This document shows, piece by piece, positions 28,701-41,800 of a DNA stretch of 64,000 nt. Within the stretch, counting starts at the first letter, position 1; the number at the start of each line of letters is the position of its first letter. The notes under the pieces were generated by a model. That model saw nothing but the letters and a program-made list of their open reading frames with translations. It ran no database searches and was not told the DNA's origin. This stretch comes from Certhia americana (taxonomy: Eukaryota; Chordata; Aves; Passeriformes; Certhiidae), in NCBI GenBank assembly GCA_018697195.1, contig CM031857.1, forward strand, positions 93,010,617 to 93,074,616, read 5' to 3'. A program made the translations under genes and the position numbers.

Positions 28701-29469
28701 TGTAGAGCTCCAAGTTTTGATGTGAAAGCTCAGTAAGCTATGAGCTAACTCTTTTTTATTGAATTTATATTTGCAAGCTTAACAGTGTGAGGAATGATAA
28801 TCCAAACAAATGAAAGTTTCCTTATGTCGGTAAAAAGAGCCAAGGACTTTTTGTGCCTATACTTCTCCCAAAGCATGATAATGTTCGCAAATTAAGTCAT
28901 ACCACTGGGATGGTAGGTTTTGCTTAGCTAATGCATCATATAATAAATGAACACAGCACTGAAAATGGCGATTTCCTGATATAAAGACCTTCACTGATTC
29001 TGGGGGACAACAGATTCTTCTGTTTTACGTGGAGCAGCCAGTGCTTCTGCTCAAGTTAACTCTAAGGTTACTAAATATCACCTCACTGACTTCTCCAGTG
29101 GTTAAACAAGGCTATTACTTTCTCTCTGCCTGGAGTAGAAATGGTTTGTTTTGATTCAGCAATCTGATTTTCTCTTACATCAGATGTGTTTAAAAGTCAC
29201 AGCAAGTAACTAAGCTTGTAATGATCAAGTATATATTTAATCTGAAAGAATACCTTATCAAGACTGTACTCAAGAGTCAAGATGCAAAAATTGCCTCTCA
29301 TTAGTAACTCTGCATTTTCATAATTCCAGTACTTAAGTGCATGACTGAAACTGCATGGTATGTCAGCTTCAATGAAACCACTATTTTATTGTCCTAGTTT
29401 AGTTATCTCCAGCTCAGCTTACTCAAGGAAAAGCAACATTTCATAAAGCTACCAACACTTCTGTCCCTA

Positions 29470-31385
29470 CATGACGAAAGACAAGTCAGCAGGGAAGAAG
29501 ACCAGTCTGCCTGAATAGGGAGTTTTTGCTGGAACTTAGGAAAAAAAAGAGAGTTTACAACCTTTGGAAGAAGGGACAGGCAACTTAGAACAAGGGTACC
29601 ACTAGATCATGTAGAAAAAAGGTTTAGAAAGTCAAAAGCTCAGGTAGAACTCAATCTGGCCACACTGGGAAAGATAATAAAAATAATTTCTATGAATACA
29701 TTAACAAAAATACAGGCCCAAAGAAAATCTCCATCTTTTTTTGGATGCAAAGAGGAAAAGGTAGAGGTATTTAATTAAGAGGTAGAGGCCCTCCTTGCCT
29801 CAGTCTTCAACAGAAAGACTAGATATTTTCAAGACAACCAGCCTCTCAAGCTGGTAGACAGGGACAGGGAGCAGAATAGACTGCTTGTAACCCAAGAGGA
29901 AGAAGTTAGTGACCTATTATCCCACTCAGACACTCAGAGGGTACTGGATGGGGTCCATCTAGGGGCAGTGAAGGAGCTGGTGGAAGAGTTCTCTAAGGTA
30001 TTCTCCATCATTTATCATCAATCCTGGGTAACCAGGGAGGTCCCAGACAACGGAAGCTTGGCCAGTGTAATGTCCATCTACAACAAGGGCCTGGAGGAGG
30101 ATTTGGGAAACTACAGGCCTGTCAGGCTGACCTCAGGGCCAAGGAAGATTATGGAACTGATCATCTTGAGTGCCACCGTGCAGCACTTACAGGACAATCA
30201 GGAGATCAGCATCCAGCAGGGATTTAGAAAAGGCAGGTCCTGCCTGACCAACTTGATCTCCTTTGGCCAGGTGATGTGTCTAGTGGATGAAGGAAAGGCT
30301 GTTTGCCTACCTGGAATTCAGTAAAACCTTTGATACTGTCTCCCACAACATTATCCTGGAAAAGCTGTCACGTCATGGCTTGGACAGGTGCACTTTTTGC
30401 TGGGGTATAAACTGCCTGGACGGATAGTTCCAAAGAGTGGTGGTGAATGTGGCTAATTTCATATCCAATTGGTGGCCAGTCACTAGTGGGGTCCCCTAAG
30501 TGTTTGGGCCAGTCCTGTTTGATATTTTTATCAATGGTTTGGATTGAGTTACCCCCAGTAAGTTTGCAGACACCAAAGTGGGTTGGAGTGTTGATCTGCT
30601 AGGAGGCAGGAACTCTCTGCAGAGGGATCTGGACAGGCTGGATCAATGGGCCAAGACTAATGGTATGGCATTCAATAAAGCCAAGTGTCAGGCCACACTT
30701 TGCATACAACAACCAGATATCCTTAAAGGCTTGGGTCAGAATGACTGGAAAGTGGCCCAGCAGAAAAGGACCTAGGGATGTTGGTTAACAGATGGCTGAA
30801 CATGATTCAGCAGTGTACCCAGATGGCCAAGAAGGCCAATGGCAGCCTGGCCTATATCAGGAACAGCATGGACAGCAAAGCCAGTGGTTGATCGTTCTCC
30901 TGTACTCTACACTGGTGAAACCACATCTCCAATTCTGTGTCCAGTTCTGGGCCCCTTACTCCAACAGAGAAGCAGAGGTTCTGGACCATGTCCAGAGAAG
31001 GGCAATGGAGATGATGAAGGATCTGGAGTGCTCCTGGTGGCGCAGCTGAGCGAGCTTCCATTGTTTAGCCTGGAAAAAAGGAGGCTTAGAGAGGACCTTG
31101 TCACTCTTTAGCTACAATGACAGGAGGTTGTAGCAAGGTGGGGGTCTGCCTCTCCCTCAGACGACTGGTGACAAGACGAGGAAATGGCATCAAGCTGGGC
31201 TAGAGGAGGTTCAGACTGGACATTAGGAAGAGTTTTTTCACTGTTAGGGTGATGAAGTATTGGAACAGGTTGCCTAGGGAAACTTTGTAGTCACCATCCC
31301 TGGCACTGTCCAAGGAACAGCTTCACATGCCACTTGAACTCAGTGATCTTGGAAATCTTTTCCAACCCTAATTATTCTATGATAA
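29470..31385 (+). mobile_element. CR1 LINE relic with most of the reverse-transcriptase region
   Basis: About 1.9 kb of sense CR1, opposite to MYO16. Recognisable translated parts in order: ELVEEFSKVFSIIYHQSW, GNYRPVRLTSGPRKIMELII (NYRPVSLTS motif), GFRKGRSCLTNLISF, FDTVSHNIILEKLSRHGLDR, and [15 protein letters not shown], where the FADD catalytic motif has lost one Asp by an in-frame 3-base deletion. Stops at about 30427, 30498 and 30546 and frame changes show it is dead. The 3' end is CTTTTCCAACCCTAATTATT followed by the tail ATTCTATGATAAT. The 5' border is approximate; the copy is truncated well short of a full element of about 4.5 kb. Confidence 0.95.
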
Positions 31386-31473
31386 TAAATATTTGCTTCT
31401 TGCCCTGGGGTGACTTTATGATGCTGAATTGTACCCCCAATTCCTAACAAATTTGCCCTAAACCAGGACACTT
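31386..31473 (-). mobile_element. Possible LTR edge abutting the CR1 3' end
   Basis: Read on the minus strand the segment begins TGTCCTGGTTTAGGGCAAAT, which resembles the TGTCCTGGTTT start of many avian ERV LTRs, and continues about 88 bp until it meets the CR1 tail. No second half is recognisable on the other side of the CR1. The call rests on the start motif only. Confidence 0.3.
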
Positions 31474-33717
31474 CTAACAGATAAGCTGATGAAGCAAGCA
31501 CAAGACATTGGACAACTAATAGTGTTTGCTCTTGTGGTCTGCTAAACAGTAGAAAATAAACCAAAATTGGACCCTGGTATTGGGTCTTCTTCACTTTTAG
31601 TCTACTTGAAAACAGACTGCTGTATTTACAAGAGAAGAAAGAACCTGTTCTGTGAGTAGGGTCTGAGCTTTGCTGTTTTGTGGGTTAATAAAACACTCTT
31701 CAAACACAGCTTCTGTGAGAAGGAAAAGATAAGTTGTAAATCAGGAAATAGATACAAAGATACCATTTTCTTTACTCATTTTCAGGGATTTTAATTCAGA
31801 GCTTTTCTCTCCCTCAGGTTAATATCACCTTTCTCAAAACAGAATGGTGCTGTACATTATCAGAAGAAATTTAAAGTATCATCCAGAGTCAGTCAGCTAA
31901 AAAGTCCAGACCTTTTTTTTTTTCCCCTCTGCTCTTGAGCTTATTGGCAACCTCATCTTCTGCTGATGACATATAAGTAGGAGGTTGATTTCAGATCTGT
32001 GTTGCTTTCTCCTAAATATCATCATTTTTGATGAGGGTAGTTTAGCTATCTTTTTTGGTTCAATTTTTTTACCTGAATTTGCAATAGCTCTTCAGGGAAG
32101 TGTATGTAACAGGGTTGGGGAAGACAATTTTTGATTTATTCATGAACCCCTGTAACAAATAGATTTTCAGTTCTAGCAGTGACTCATTTGAAGTAGTTAC
32201 TGCTGGCAACAGTGGCTGAATAAACTGGCTATATGTGTAACCCCCTGCTTTTTGGATGATTTTTAGTAATGCACTACAGATGACTCCTTTCTTCTGACTT
32301 TGCTAGCTGACATCATCCTTGTTTCCTAATTCCTTTTTACTTTCCTTTCCTCCTCCCTCTTTCTACCTTTTAAATGTTTTCTTTTTTCCAGTCCTCTGCT
32401 GTAAAAGCATAGAGGAGAGCACCCATGACAAATGCAGATTGTGTAAGCTTCTTCATTTAGATTGTTATTTAAAGTTCAACTTTCATGATTAGTCAAATGA
32501 ATCAAAAAGATAATTGAGAGAAAGATTATGTGACACAGACATTAGTCACTACTGCTGATAGTTGGGTATGTGGTTTTGTATCACCTGTACAAAATAGGTT
32601 GATATTCACTGGAGATTTAAGAAATTTGACTTAAAGTGAATTTTCTTCTTAAATTTTCGTCTATGCTTTTCATCTTTTCATTTGTTTTTTTATACCTACC
32701 TCTCTGTGGCTTGAAAAATGTGTGTGGAGAAGGTCACTCATTTTTTCAAACCTTGTTTCTTGCAGTTTAGTCTGTTGCCATGTGCTTCTTAGTCACTGAG
32801 TGATAATGGTATAACTCTCACCCCCAAACCCTCCTATTCCATTTAATTTAGCACTGTCTCTGAAGAGTTTTGTGCCTTCCTGGTCTGAGGGATAACACAT
32901 TATGCACTGCTGTAGTTTTGCACACCTGACTTCTCCTGGAGTTAATGAGATTCTCTAGTGAGAACGTCTAAAATCTGTTTGAGATCACAAGCTCCAGTCC
33001 TCTGTATGATGGAAGGATTCTGTTTTGCGATTTCCTTTTAATATTTTTGTCTTCCAAGGTTTCAGGCTTGTTTTCAAATACCTGTCACTACAGAATCACT
33101 AGTTGTGAGCTCTAGGCTTTCACTGATGACCAACTGCTTTTTTTCTGTGCTATAACAATGGTTCCTCTCCAGGGAAATAAACATGACAGGCATCCTGCTC
33201 TGTTTCGTGACTGGAGCACACTATGCAATTACTGTTACATAGCTTTTGTCCAATGTCAACCTTGTATCCCCACATAAGTTCTAAATGTGAGAGGTTCTCT
33301 CATCTCCAGGTATTTGCAAGTGCAGGCACAGTTTCTAGATGTTAATGATTGGGTTTTTTTATGGGGAATCTTCAGGCAATGATGCAGAACACAGATCAGA
33401 GCAAACTTAACAAAACCTGGGTAGGAAAAGCAAGTCTAGTTTAATATATTTTCAGTCTTCTGGTCTTTTCTAATGAGGAAGAGGGGCTACTATAGGTGCT
33501 CACTACTTTGCTTGGTGATTAAACTGTGGCTTTAAAAAGTATTTTAATGAAATAAAAATTTTCTTATGTGTCTGAGTGCAGGTAATCATGTGCTCCCGGC
33601 CTAGTGGGGTCTACTTTTGTTCCTGTTGTTACTAAGGAATCTGGGCCACTGATAAATAACCACAGCACACATTCTGACTTAGTCCTCAGTCTTTATAAAT
33701 AGCTTGCAGAAGCTATC

Positions 33718-33776
33718 AATTAATTAATTAATTAATGTAGTTATTTATTTATTTGTATGTTTATTTATTTATTTAT
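33718..33776. repeat. (AATT)n followed by (TTTA)n
   Basis: AATTAATTAATTAATTAATG at 33718-33737, then TTATTTATTTATTTG with a short interruption and a second TTTA run up to 33776. Confidence 0.95.
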
Positions 33777-34758
33777 AGTTATCTTAATACTCAGAGGTCA
33801 TACATTAATTAGAAGACCCCATCCTTTAAACTGAAGAAGCCTAGAGGAGTTCCCTGACCTCTGTCCAATCTCTTAAATTCACAGCTGTCCTTGAAATTGG
33901 TCTGGATGCTCTCTTGTGTAATGGATTTCAGTCCTGCTAGGCCAGAAAAAGGCCTGAATCTGAAGCTCACTCTGCCTGCAGGAATGCTATGTATTTGAAG
34001 CCATAGAAAGCTTCATTTCTATTCAATAGCTTCTATACTATTCAAGGAAACATGTTTTTCTTTTTAAAATGCATGTATTAAAGAAATCAGTCCTACTCAA
34101 TTACAAAGCTATCCAAAGCAGACAACTGAGTACTCTGAACAAATGTAGACATCCACCTTGCAGTCTTCATACTGCTGAGAATTAACTAGGATATAATTAG
34201 GATAAGGAGACAGGATAGGGAGTTGATAGTTTCTAGTGTTTGGTACTTTTTTTTCTTTTTTTTTTTTTCAATTTTACTTGACGTATGGTAACCATATGGC
34301 AACCTCAGGTTCTCTGGTGTATCTGTGGACCAACACGCTGGCAGCTACAAATGCACTGACAACCTGGGAAATCCTAATTAGCTGTTTTGAGTCTGCCCTG
34401 TTATGAGTGTAGAGCATTTAGCATAGGATTTTAAAGAAATAGAATATGTAGGGTTATTCAGGAACCATTCAACCACTAAAACGTATATACCAAATACCTT
34501 CAAAAATCTGGATAAAAATTTATATCACGTGCATGGTTAACTGAATCTTTTTCTTCCCACAAGAATACACAGATTTTTTGACACAATGATCACAGCTACT
34601 CATAAGACTCTGAAAATCAGTTTGATAATTTACTTAACCATATATTAAATGTCAAAAGAATACACTGCTGTAAAGAATCTGGTGGCTTGCCACCAATGGA
34701 AATGACTCAGCAAGCTTGTTTAAAGAATGGTATTTTAATTGCTTTGTAGATCACAAAC

Positions 34759-34861
34759 CTGCCAGCCTTGTAATTTGCACTGCTGAAGAACAAGACGACA
34801 TCTCTCCTTGGCACTCAACTTCTTCTTCTCTCCTGCTGCTGTATCAGCCAAATCTTTATAC
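34759..34861 (-). CDS. MYO16: MYO16 converter exon (residues 180-214)
   Basis: A 103-nt exon. Its first base completes Arg180, then [34 protein letters not shown]. RYKxL and the hydrophobic RLVLQQ are converter features shared with other myosins (compare the RYxxL and ILxxL patterns). The family's next residues, the VFLKYW strand, are on the next exon. Acceptor GATTTTTCTAG, donor GGCAG followed by GTTTGTGA. Ends in phase 0. It lies alone, with 18.1 kb of intron upstream and 12.5 kb downstream. It is not visible as a long open frame; it was located by the need for a phase-2 acceptor and the RYK continuation. Confidence 0.94.
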
Positions 34862-35812
34862 CTAGAAAAATCAGAAGTAGATTTACTCTAACATTGGTCT
34901 GGTTGACATCTTTGTAGAAATTGTCAATTTTTCTTTCACTCTCAGATCTTTGATATCCAAACTGGAAGCTTGGCATTCTGATCAGGGTGAAGAAAACAAG
35001 AAGGAAAATCATTCTAAATCTTGTGTTTTATTAGACATGACCTTAGTTAATAACAAATGATGCCTAAACCCCAAATTTGCTTCCTGTCAGTTTTTTCGAT
35101 GCCTCACTGAAAATCAATGCCAAGGGAATGAAAAGCCTCCCCAGTCAAGATCATTGGGACTGAATTGGGTCATTGAAAGGAGGAAAATACATTTTCAGTA
35201 TGTGTCATACAACTTATGCCTCCTAAGGAGGAATTCATAAGAAAGTGACATTGACAAAAATTATTTTCATCAGTCTGAAATAAATTTTCATTTTGAACAG
35301 AAACTCATGTAGCAAAGAGACTTCCATGAACTTGATCAGTTTACACTACTGGAAAGAAGTTCAAGAGAAGACTTGATTAATACTAGCAATATAATATAAT
35401 AAAAAAATTAGTACTAGCAATAGCATTGAGTACCTTCAAAGACAGAAAATGCTGGACATTAAAGAGCTTTTTGATGCACCAGATAAAAATATCAAGGAAA
35501 GAAATTAAGTAATACAATGTCCAATAAAGTACAAAATTAAAATTTTAACTGTGGACTGATTAAATTTATTACAACTCACTACTAAAGAAATGGATGAATT
35601 TTATACATCTTAATGCTACCTAATATTACTATACTTTCTTGGAGGTATTCCTTTGTCTAGATCTGACTGCATGTAATGAGTCAGAATGCTTTCTTGTTAC
35701 AAAAAGCAAGGCTTTGAAAGGGATATACGCTTTGCAAACATGTCACTTTTGATTCAACTCACAGTGAAATTGATAAGTGTTGAAGTTTGTGTGCTAATTA
35801 CATTTCCTGACA

Positions 35813-35849
35813 TTTTATTTATTTTCTTGTTTATTTATTTATTTATTTA
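35813..35849. repeat. (TTTA)n microsatellite, interrupted
   Basis: TTTATTTATTTTCTTGTTTA followed by four further TTTA units. Confidence 0.95.
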
Positions 35850-38800
35850 GTAGCTGAATTCACCTCTAGCTGTGCTGCAGCCCAAAACTGTGATGTCTTG
35901 CGACCCCTTGTACACCATGGTAGGCAAAGCTGCAGTACTAGAATGACTCCAGGGACGTCAATGGTCCCAAGAAGCTGTGGCAACTCTTGAGCAACATCTA
36001 CTCTGGAGCAGGTAAACTGCTATAGGACCAAATTTCACCTAGACTTCTAGTTTGGAGAAGCTGCACACACCCTTGGGTACCTCAGCTCTGAAGATATTCT
36101 ATTGTCTGGTGGCAGTCCCATGGCTAAGTCTATACCAGTAAATGAAAAGTGAGAGGGACTCTGGTATAGAAACCATCTGGAAAAACCCTAGACTGATTAT
36201 TTTTTTATGCATTTAATATTATGTAATCTGCTGTGTTCTGTTAAACTCTGTCCTCTTCCAACAGAGTGTAATCTTGTTTAAGCCTCCTTCTGTGACTGGT
36301 CATTAGCCTATCCTAGTTCCCAAATTGTGCCCAGGAACTGTTTGGAGGAACGATGGTAAGAAGGGGCCAAAACTTCAGCACAGATCCCTGTGTTTAGTCT
36401 CACACTCCAGATTAGCATTAGAAAACTGGGGATAGAACTTCCCTGATATTCCAGTAGCTGCATGGTCACAAAGACATTTATTTTATAGGTTTCTATTAAG
36501 GCCAGGGTTGCCTCGTTTCCCTACTTGTATCAACAGGTTTATCTTAGAAATCATGGAGAATCAGGTGTTAGAGAAACAACTGCTGGAAAGCTTAGCAACT
36601 GCTGACTGAAGCAAAGATGACTAAGCATTGACTCACAATGCATGAAAAAGTAACTGCAAAGGTGGTCAGCCTGATACCCTTACAGCAGAAATCCAAATAA
36701 ACATATTTCTCTCCTGAAAAAAGTCTGAATTAAAATTTGAAAGGTTGAAGTTCTAAGTTTTTTTAAAGACATCTAAATGATAGAATTCAAGGATAGCCAA
36801 ACATTCCTTACAGTCCGTATTATACAGGATGCCAGACTAAAATCATCCACCTCCAGCCTTTCAAAACTCTGAAATTCCACATTATTCTGGAAGTCTAATC
36901 AGAGCTCACAATCCCCTTCTATCTGTTAAAGCAAGCTCTATCTTAGAAAAGGAGGATGGTAGCAGAGAAAGAGGAAGCTATGGAAATTTAACTCTGCCAT
37001 AAACTTCCTCTATGAATGCAGCAGGAGATTTAGAAGATGAGCTACTTTTCCCTGTGCTAGACACAGAAAAGCTGTGCTCCTAGCCCGAGTTAGTCACCTT
37101 GTTATCAAAAGAGTCTGTGAAGGCAGGTATTTCCACAGGGTGACTTGTTTTACACTTTCTAGATATTTTTTATACAATGAGAAGACATTGCCCTCTGGAG
37201 GTGCCTTTCTCCACTGGCCACAGATGGACTCAGAGCAGTAGTCCAGACTTTCATTCTGGGTGACTGAAGAAGCTCATCTTTGTGCTTCTTGTCTGACTGA
37301 GCTACATAGTCACATCCTGCAGAGTAACTAACAGAGTGTCTAAGAGAGCTTCCTTATTTGTCCTAACACTGGTTCAATCTACTGGCTTAGCAACCAGAAT
37401 GAAAAAGTACCTTTAAGTTTTGTGTTATCACCTGTTTTCAACCATTTTCATCTTGTATAAAGATAAGAACAAAGTTTGCCAATATTTTTCAGCCACAATG
37501 GTTCCCCAATTTCACTCTCACTCCAGTTGTGCATATACCCATCTCAATGCTAGGGAAGTTCCTGAATGAATGGGAATAAGAGGACTACACCTGTTGGTGG
37601 CAGCCCAAATTTGTCCTGGACAGAAGTGATGGTCTAACCATAAGCTTACATGATTTCTTCTGTACTTAGTTTTAAAGGAGTGAAAAAACTAAAACTTTTT
37701 TCTTTAAATTGACAATGAACTAAGATATAAAGAAAGAAATAAAAACTTACAAGTGTGACATTATTATCAAAATGCAAAATATCTTTTTGGTGTCAGACAC
37801 TTTATACTGAGGACTGACCTTGTGTTTCCATGAAGACACAATAATTTAATATCATCTTAAATTCAATCATTCTCAGAAACAGCAAAACCTATTTTTTTTT
37901 CAGAATTAATTCTATCATAGAAATTAGTAATAAGAATACTGAAATTACAGTGCAGGCTTGTATAGATAAACTTGAATTACTTGCAACAATGCAGCTTACT
38001 TCTGGGGAAATGCAATCTGGGGAGTTTTTGAAACTTTCCCTTACAGAGAATTCTTTCCCTAGCTCTCCAGCCTTAGTTACTCTGAAGTGAATGAACAAAC
38101 CCAGTTAAGTACAGGCCTCTTCCCACCTGACAGGTCACACATTTTGTCCCAATATATAATGCAGAATGTATTTCTAGGTCTTTAAAGAGGATCCTAAAGA
38201 ATCAAGAAAGCATACTCAGTGCTACCTTGCTAAAAAAGGTCTTTAATCCTGTGAAATACATTTCAGCTAAACTCCGACTAAACTAGACAAGTTACTTGTC
38301 TAGTTACTTTCTTAAGATTCAGGAGTATATTCTGATGTCATATTCTTACTGTAATATTGATGTTTACAATAGATCAGATGAACTGGGCACTGTAAGACCA
38401 TCATGTCTTTCCTCTGAGTATAAAGATGCCTTTGCCTCCAGCCTAGATATCTAATATTAGACAAAGTGGATCTCTTCCATAGCCAGGAAGCTAAAAACCT
38501 CCAGTATGTCATGGCTAGCCAGAGCAACTCATTCACTAAGGGATCCAGAATAAAATACAAAACTAGGAGATCTAAAGGATTAATTTGAATCAATACTACT
38601 CCACTGTCATGTCAAGACTAATGTACTGTTGATTAGGAAGTAAATGCAAAACCTTCTAGTTACAAGTTGAGACAGTGAACACTACTATTAGAGTGGAGGG
38701 GGGTCTCCCCAGGGCCCATCCACATGACATCAGTGTGAGAGAAGATCCATTTTCCCCAGTTTTTTCTTTTAGCACTCTCCTTGTCCTAACTTGCCATTTT

Positions 38801-41800
38801 CAGAGGCAGAAACAGAAGACAGACATTCTGGCTAGACAGGCTCACACTGAGAGCATGTACATACTGGCCAGGATTCTCTGGTGCTGCAGAAATGTGCTCT
38901 GACCTCTCTTCCTTTGAGTTTGAATGATGTGCTCTATCAGTGAAATTTTTTGTTTGTTTGGAGTAGATACTTCTGCCAATAGCTTGTGAATAGGGAAAAC
39001 TCAGTTCTCTTGGGTCTTCACAGATAAGAATGTTATCTAATCATTTTCTCCCTCACCTCCCTAAGTGCACAGCTGACAAGATCCAGCAGGCTGTTTTTCC
39101 CTAAGACAGAATATTCTGCAGTTCAGGTTATGGCACAGTAACCCATAGCAATATTCTAAGGCTCAGCACGCTATTTGATTTATACAGAGTGTGCACAAAT
39201 GGGCTGTAGGGCTGTACTGCCAGTTCTATATGCACAGCAAATCTTTAGGCATTGGAATAAACATGACTCACTCAATTTCAATAGCACAATGTGACAGAAG
39301 ACACTAAAGGAAAAAACACAGCAAGTACAAAGGGCAGAAAAACAAGCAGCTCCAAATCAATAGCTTAATAAAAGATGTCTTTGAACTGAAGCCACAGAAC
39401 TACTTTTGTTGGTTGGTTGTTTTGCTGCTCTTATTCTCAGGTCCTTTTCTTGCCTAATTAATTAAAAAACACCAAAAAAATAATAAAGTTAAAGGTAGCT
39501 ACTGCCTGCAATCCAATGTCCTCAGTAAGAGGATAGTTTTTAACACCACAAGTCAAATCTTTCCTGAAGGAAGCTCCTTCTTTCTATGTCTTTGTCTTGT
39601 TGCATAAAAAATACGAATCACATATGGCTGGCAGGTAATTGTTGTAAAAGAGTGGTAAGTTATGTATTTTAAGTTTTAAATATTCAAACTCAACTTATGT
39701 AAGGGAAAATGAGGGACACTCTTGTCAGTAAAATTCATTATGTTGTAGTTTAATTTTCTCTTTCTTTTGCTTACTACAATGTACTCTGTTTGCCATGGCA
39801 AACTGGTATGACTTTATAAGATCTATTCAAAAGGTGGTGAATAAAGGGCAGTAAATTGTGTCTTATACTTCTCCTAGAAGGAATGCAAAAATTGCCATCA
39901 TAAAGGTTTAGTTTGTGCTGTCTTGGTAAATTCTCTTTATTCCCCTTTCTATACTTCCTTGTCTCTTTCTTTGGCAGTCATTAAATGTTGATAGCTGGAG
40001 TATGTAAAGAAATGGACTTTGCCAAACTTGTCACAAGGTGCTTATAACTCAGGATTTTGTTTTGTTTGTTTGGATTTGAGGAGGATGGGAAGAGTGGGTT
40101 AGGTAAGGTTTGTATTTAAAAAGTCTATTGAGTGAAAGCTGAAACATCTTGAGAGCCTATCTACTGAAGAGAGATTGCCTGAAAAATTTTCAGTAGAAAA
40201 CTTGCAAAATCATTTACCAGCAAAGAATGGGATGGAATTTTGATTAATGTTACCTTTATATAAAGGCTTTGTATTCAATCATTCCTCTTCCCCGTGTTAT
40301 ATTTTTTTTCCTTGAAAGAATAACCTAATTATTTTTTAAATATGAGGAACATGGGAAATTCCAGTTAATTAGAAAAGTGGAAATAGATTATTATAGTTTC
40401 CAAGAAAACAACAATGTTTCTGTCAATCTCTATACTATATATGATATAAATATCTTATTATAGAGCATAATATTAAAAAAACAAAGCATGTATTCAAATT
40501 TTTTGAGAGAACAGATCTTTGGATGTGATAAAGAAAAAGATGATTTTAGAAATAACAGATTACATCAGGCAGACTGCATTTGGGGCTTCTTTTATAGGAC
40601 TACAAAAATTCAGCATAAGAAGACTATAAGATTCACCTTTTTATGAAAAATTGTGCATCAAGGCTGCGTCATACAGACCTACAGAAATAATTCAGGATGT
40701 TGTAAATGTGAGCATGAAGCGTGATGTACCTGAAACAATTTATAAGTATACATGACAATGAGCCAGAACTTCAAAATACCTGCCTACCATCCCAGTATTG
40801 GGGCTTTTTTAATATCTTAATTCATGTCAAGCAACACAGTCTTAAGTGACTAGATCTGCAGACAAATAAGAATTAAGGGAGAAAAAAAAGCAGTTTTGGA
40901 AAACTAATGCTAAAGGTAATCTACATAAACTAACCATTTATCGTAGTTTTACCTTGTTTTTATATATGCCTCTGGATTTTTTTTTCTGGAAAATATAATG
41001 ATTTTTTACTTCAACAATTAAAAATTCACTTCCTATACAAGGGGTCTTAGGGGAATATACAGTCTGTGGAAAAAGGAAAATATACTCTGACAATAAATGC
41101 CATGTAACTGAGAAAAAAGAGCAAAATTTAGGACTAAGAAATAAAACTGGAAGAATACTCAGAAAATCCCTAGAACAAAATTTTACAGTGAGTCACATGT
41201 GAATCAGCCACTGGGCCAATGCACAGCTCAGTTCAGACTTTTGAGGGAGGGTCATGACTTTGAAATCCAATGGATCAAAACAGCTTTGCAGAAGTGACCA
41301 TTTGGGATGTTTTAATTTAGACAATAAGAAGTAAGACAAATTTCTCAGATAAAAATACTACCTTATGACAGATGACAAAGAAATGAATTGAAAGAATTAT
41401 TTTTTTCCTGACTGTTATGGGTTTTTCTGCATTAGGTTTTGCGACCCTTAGTTTTTTCTAGACATCTGAATTTCAGTTTCTGAAGAAAAGAAGTAATGAA
41501 GATATATGTGTCTTAGTCCTGGATTATTTATTCATATACTTCCTGTAATTAAGCAGAGGCTTCTTCATATCAGACAATGTGGCAGCAGAATAGTGAGTAG
41601 AATATAAATTATAGTTCAACTCTTGGGATTAGTGGATTCAACTATGCAAATAAAAAATATGAATTCGCAACATCTGCTAAAGATTTGTTAAAGATTTCCA
41701 ATACTTTTCCACCAACTTACTTAAAGCTGACATTCCCATTTCATCTTGATAAAGCAATGTAAAACATATTTACTTTAAAAATTGGCAAAAATCACACATT

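Larger units (their letters stand above)
22271..34758 (-). other. MYO16: MYO16 intron, 12,488 bp, phase 0
   Basis: GT at 34758-34757 and AG at 22272-22271. Contents: a 27-bp tandem duplication at 23092-23145, a T26/CT-rich tract at 25616-25732, a 1.9-kb CR1 relic at 29470-31385 with a possible LTR edge beside it, and (AATT)n and (TTTA)n runs at 33718-33776. 28080-28400 looks repeat-free and complex. Reading frames outside the CR1 show no recognisable protein. Confidence 0.9.

Noticed and set aside
29389..29412. TGTCCTAGTTTAG as the second half of the LTR next to the CR1
   Set aside because: It is again a start-like motif rather than an interior, and in the wrong orientation to complete the segment at 31386-31473.
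29968..31111. Plus-strand open frames as host genes
   Set aside because: They are broken parts of a CR1 polyprotein, with internal stops and a lost catalytic Asp.
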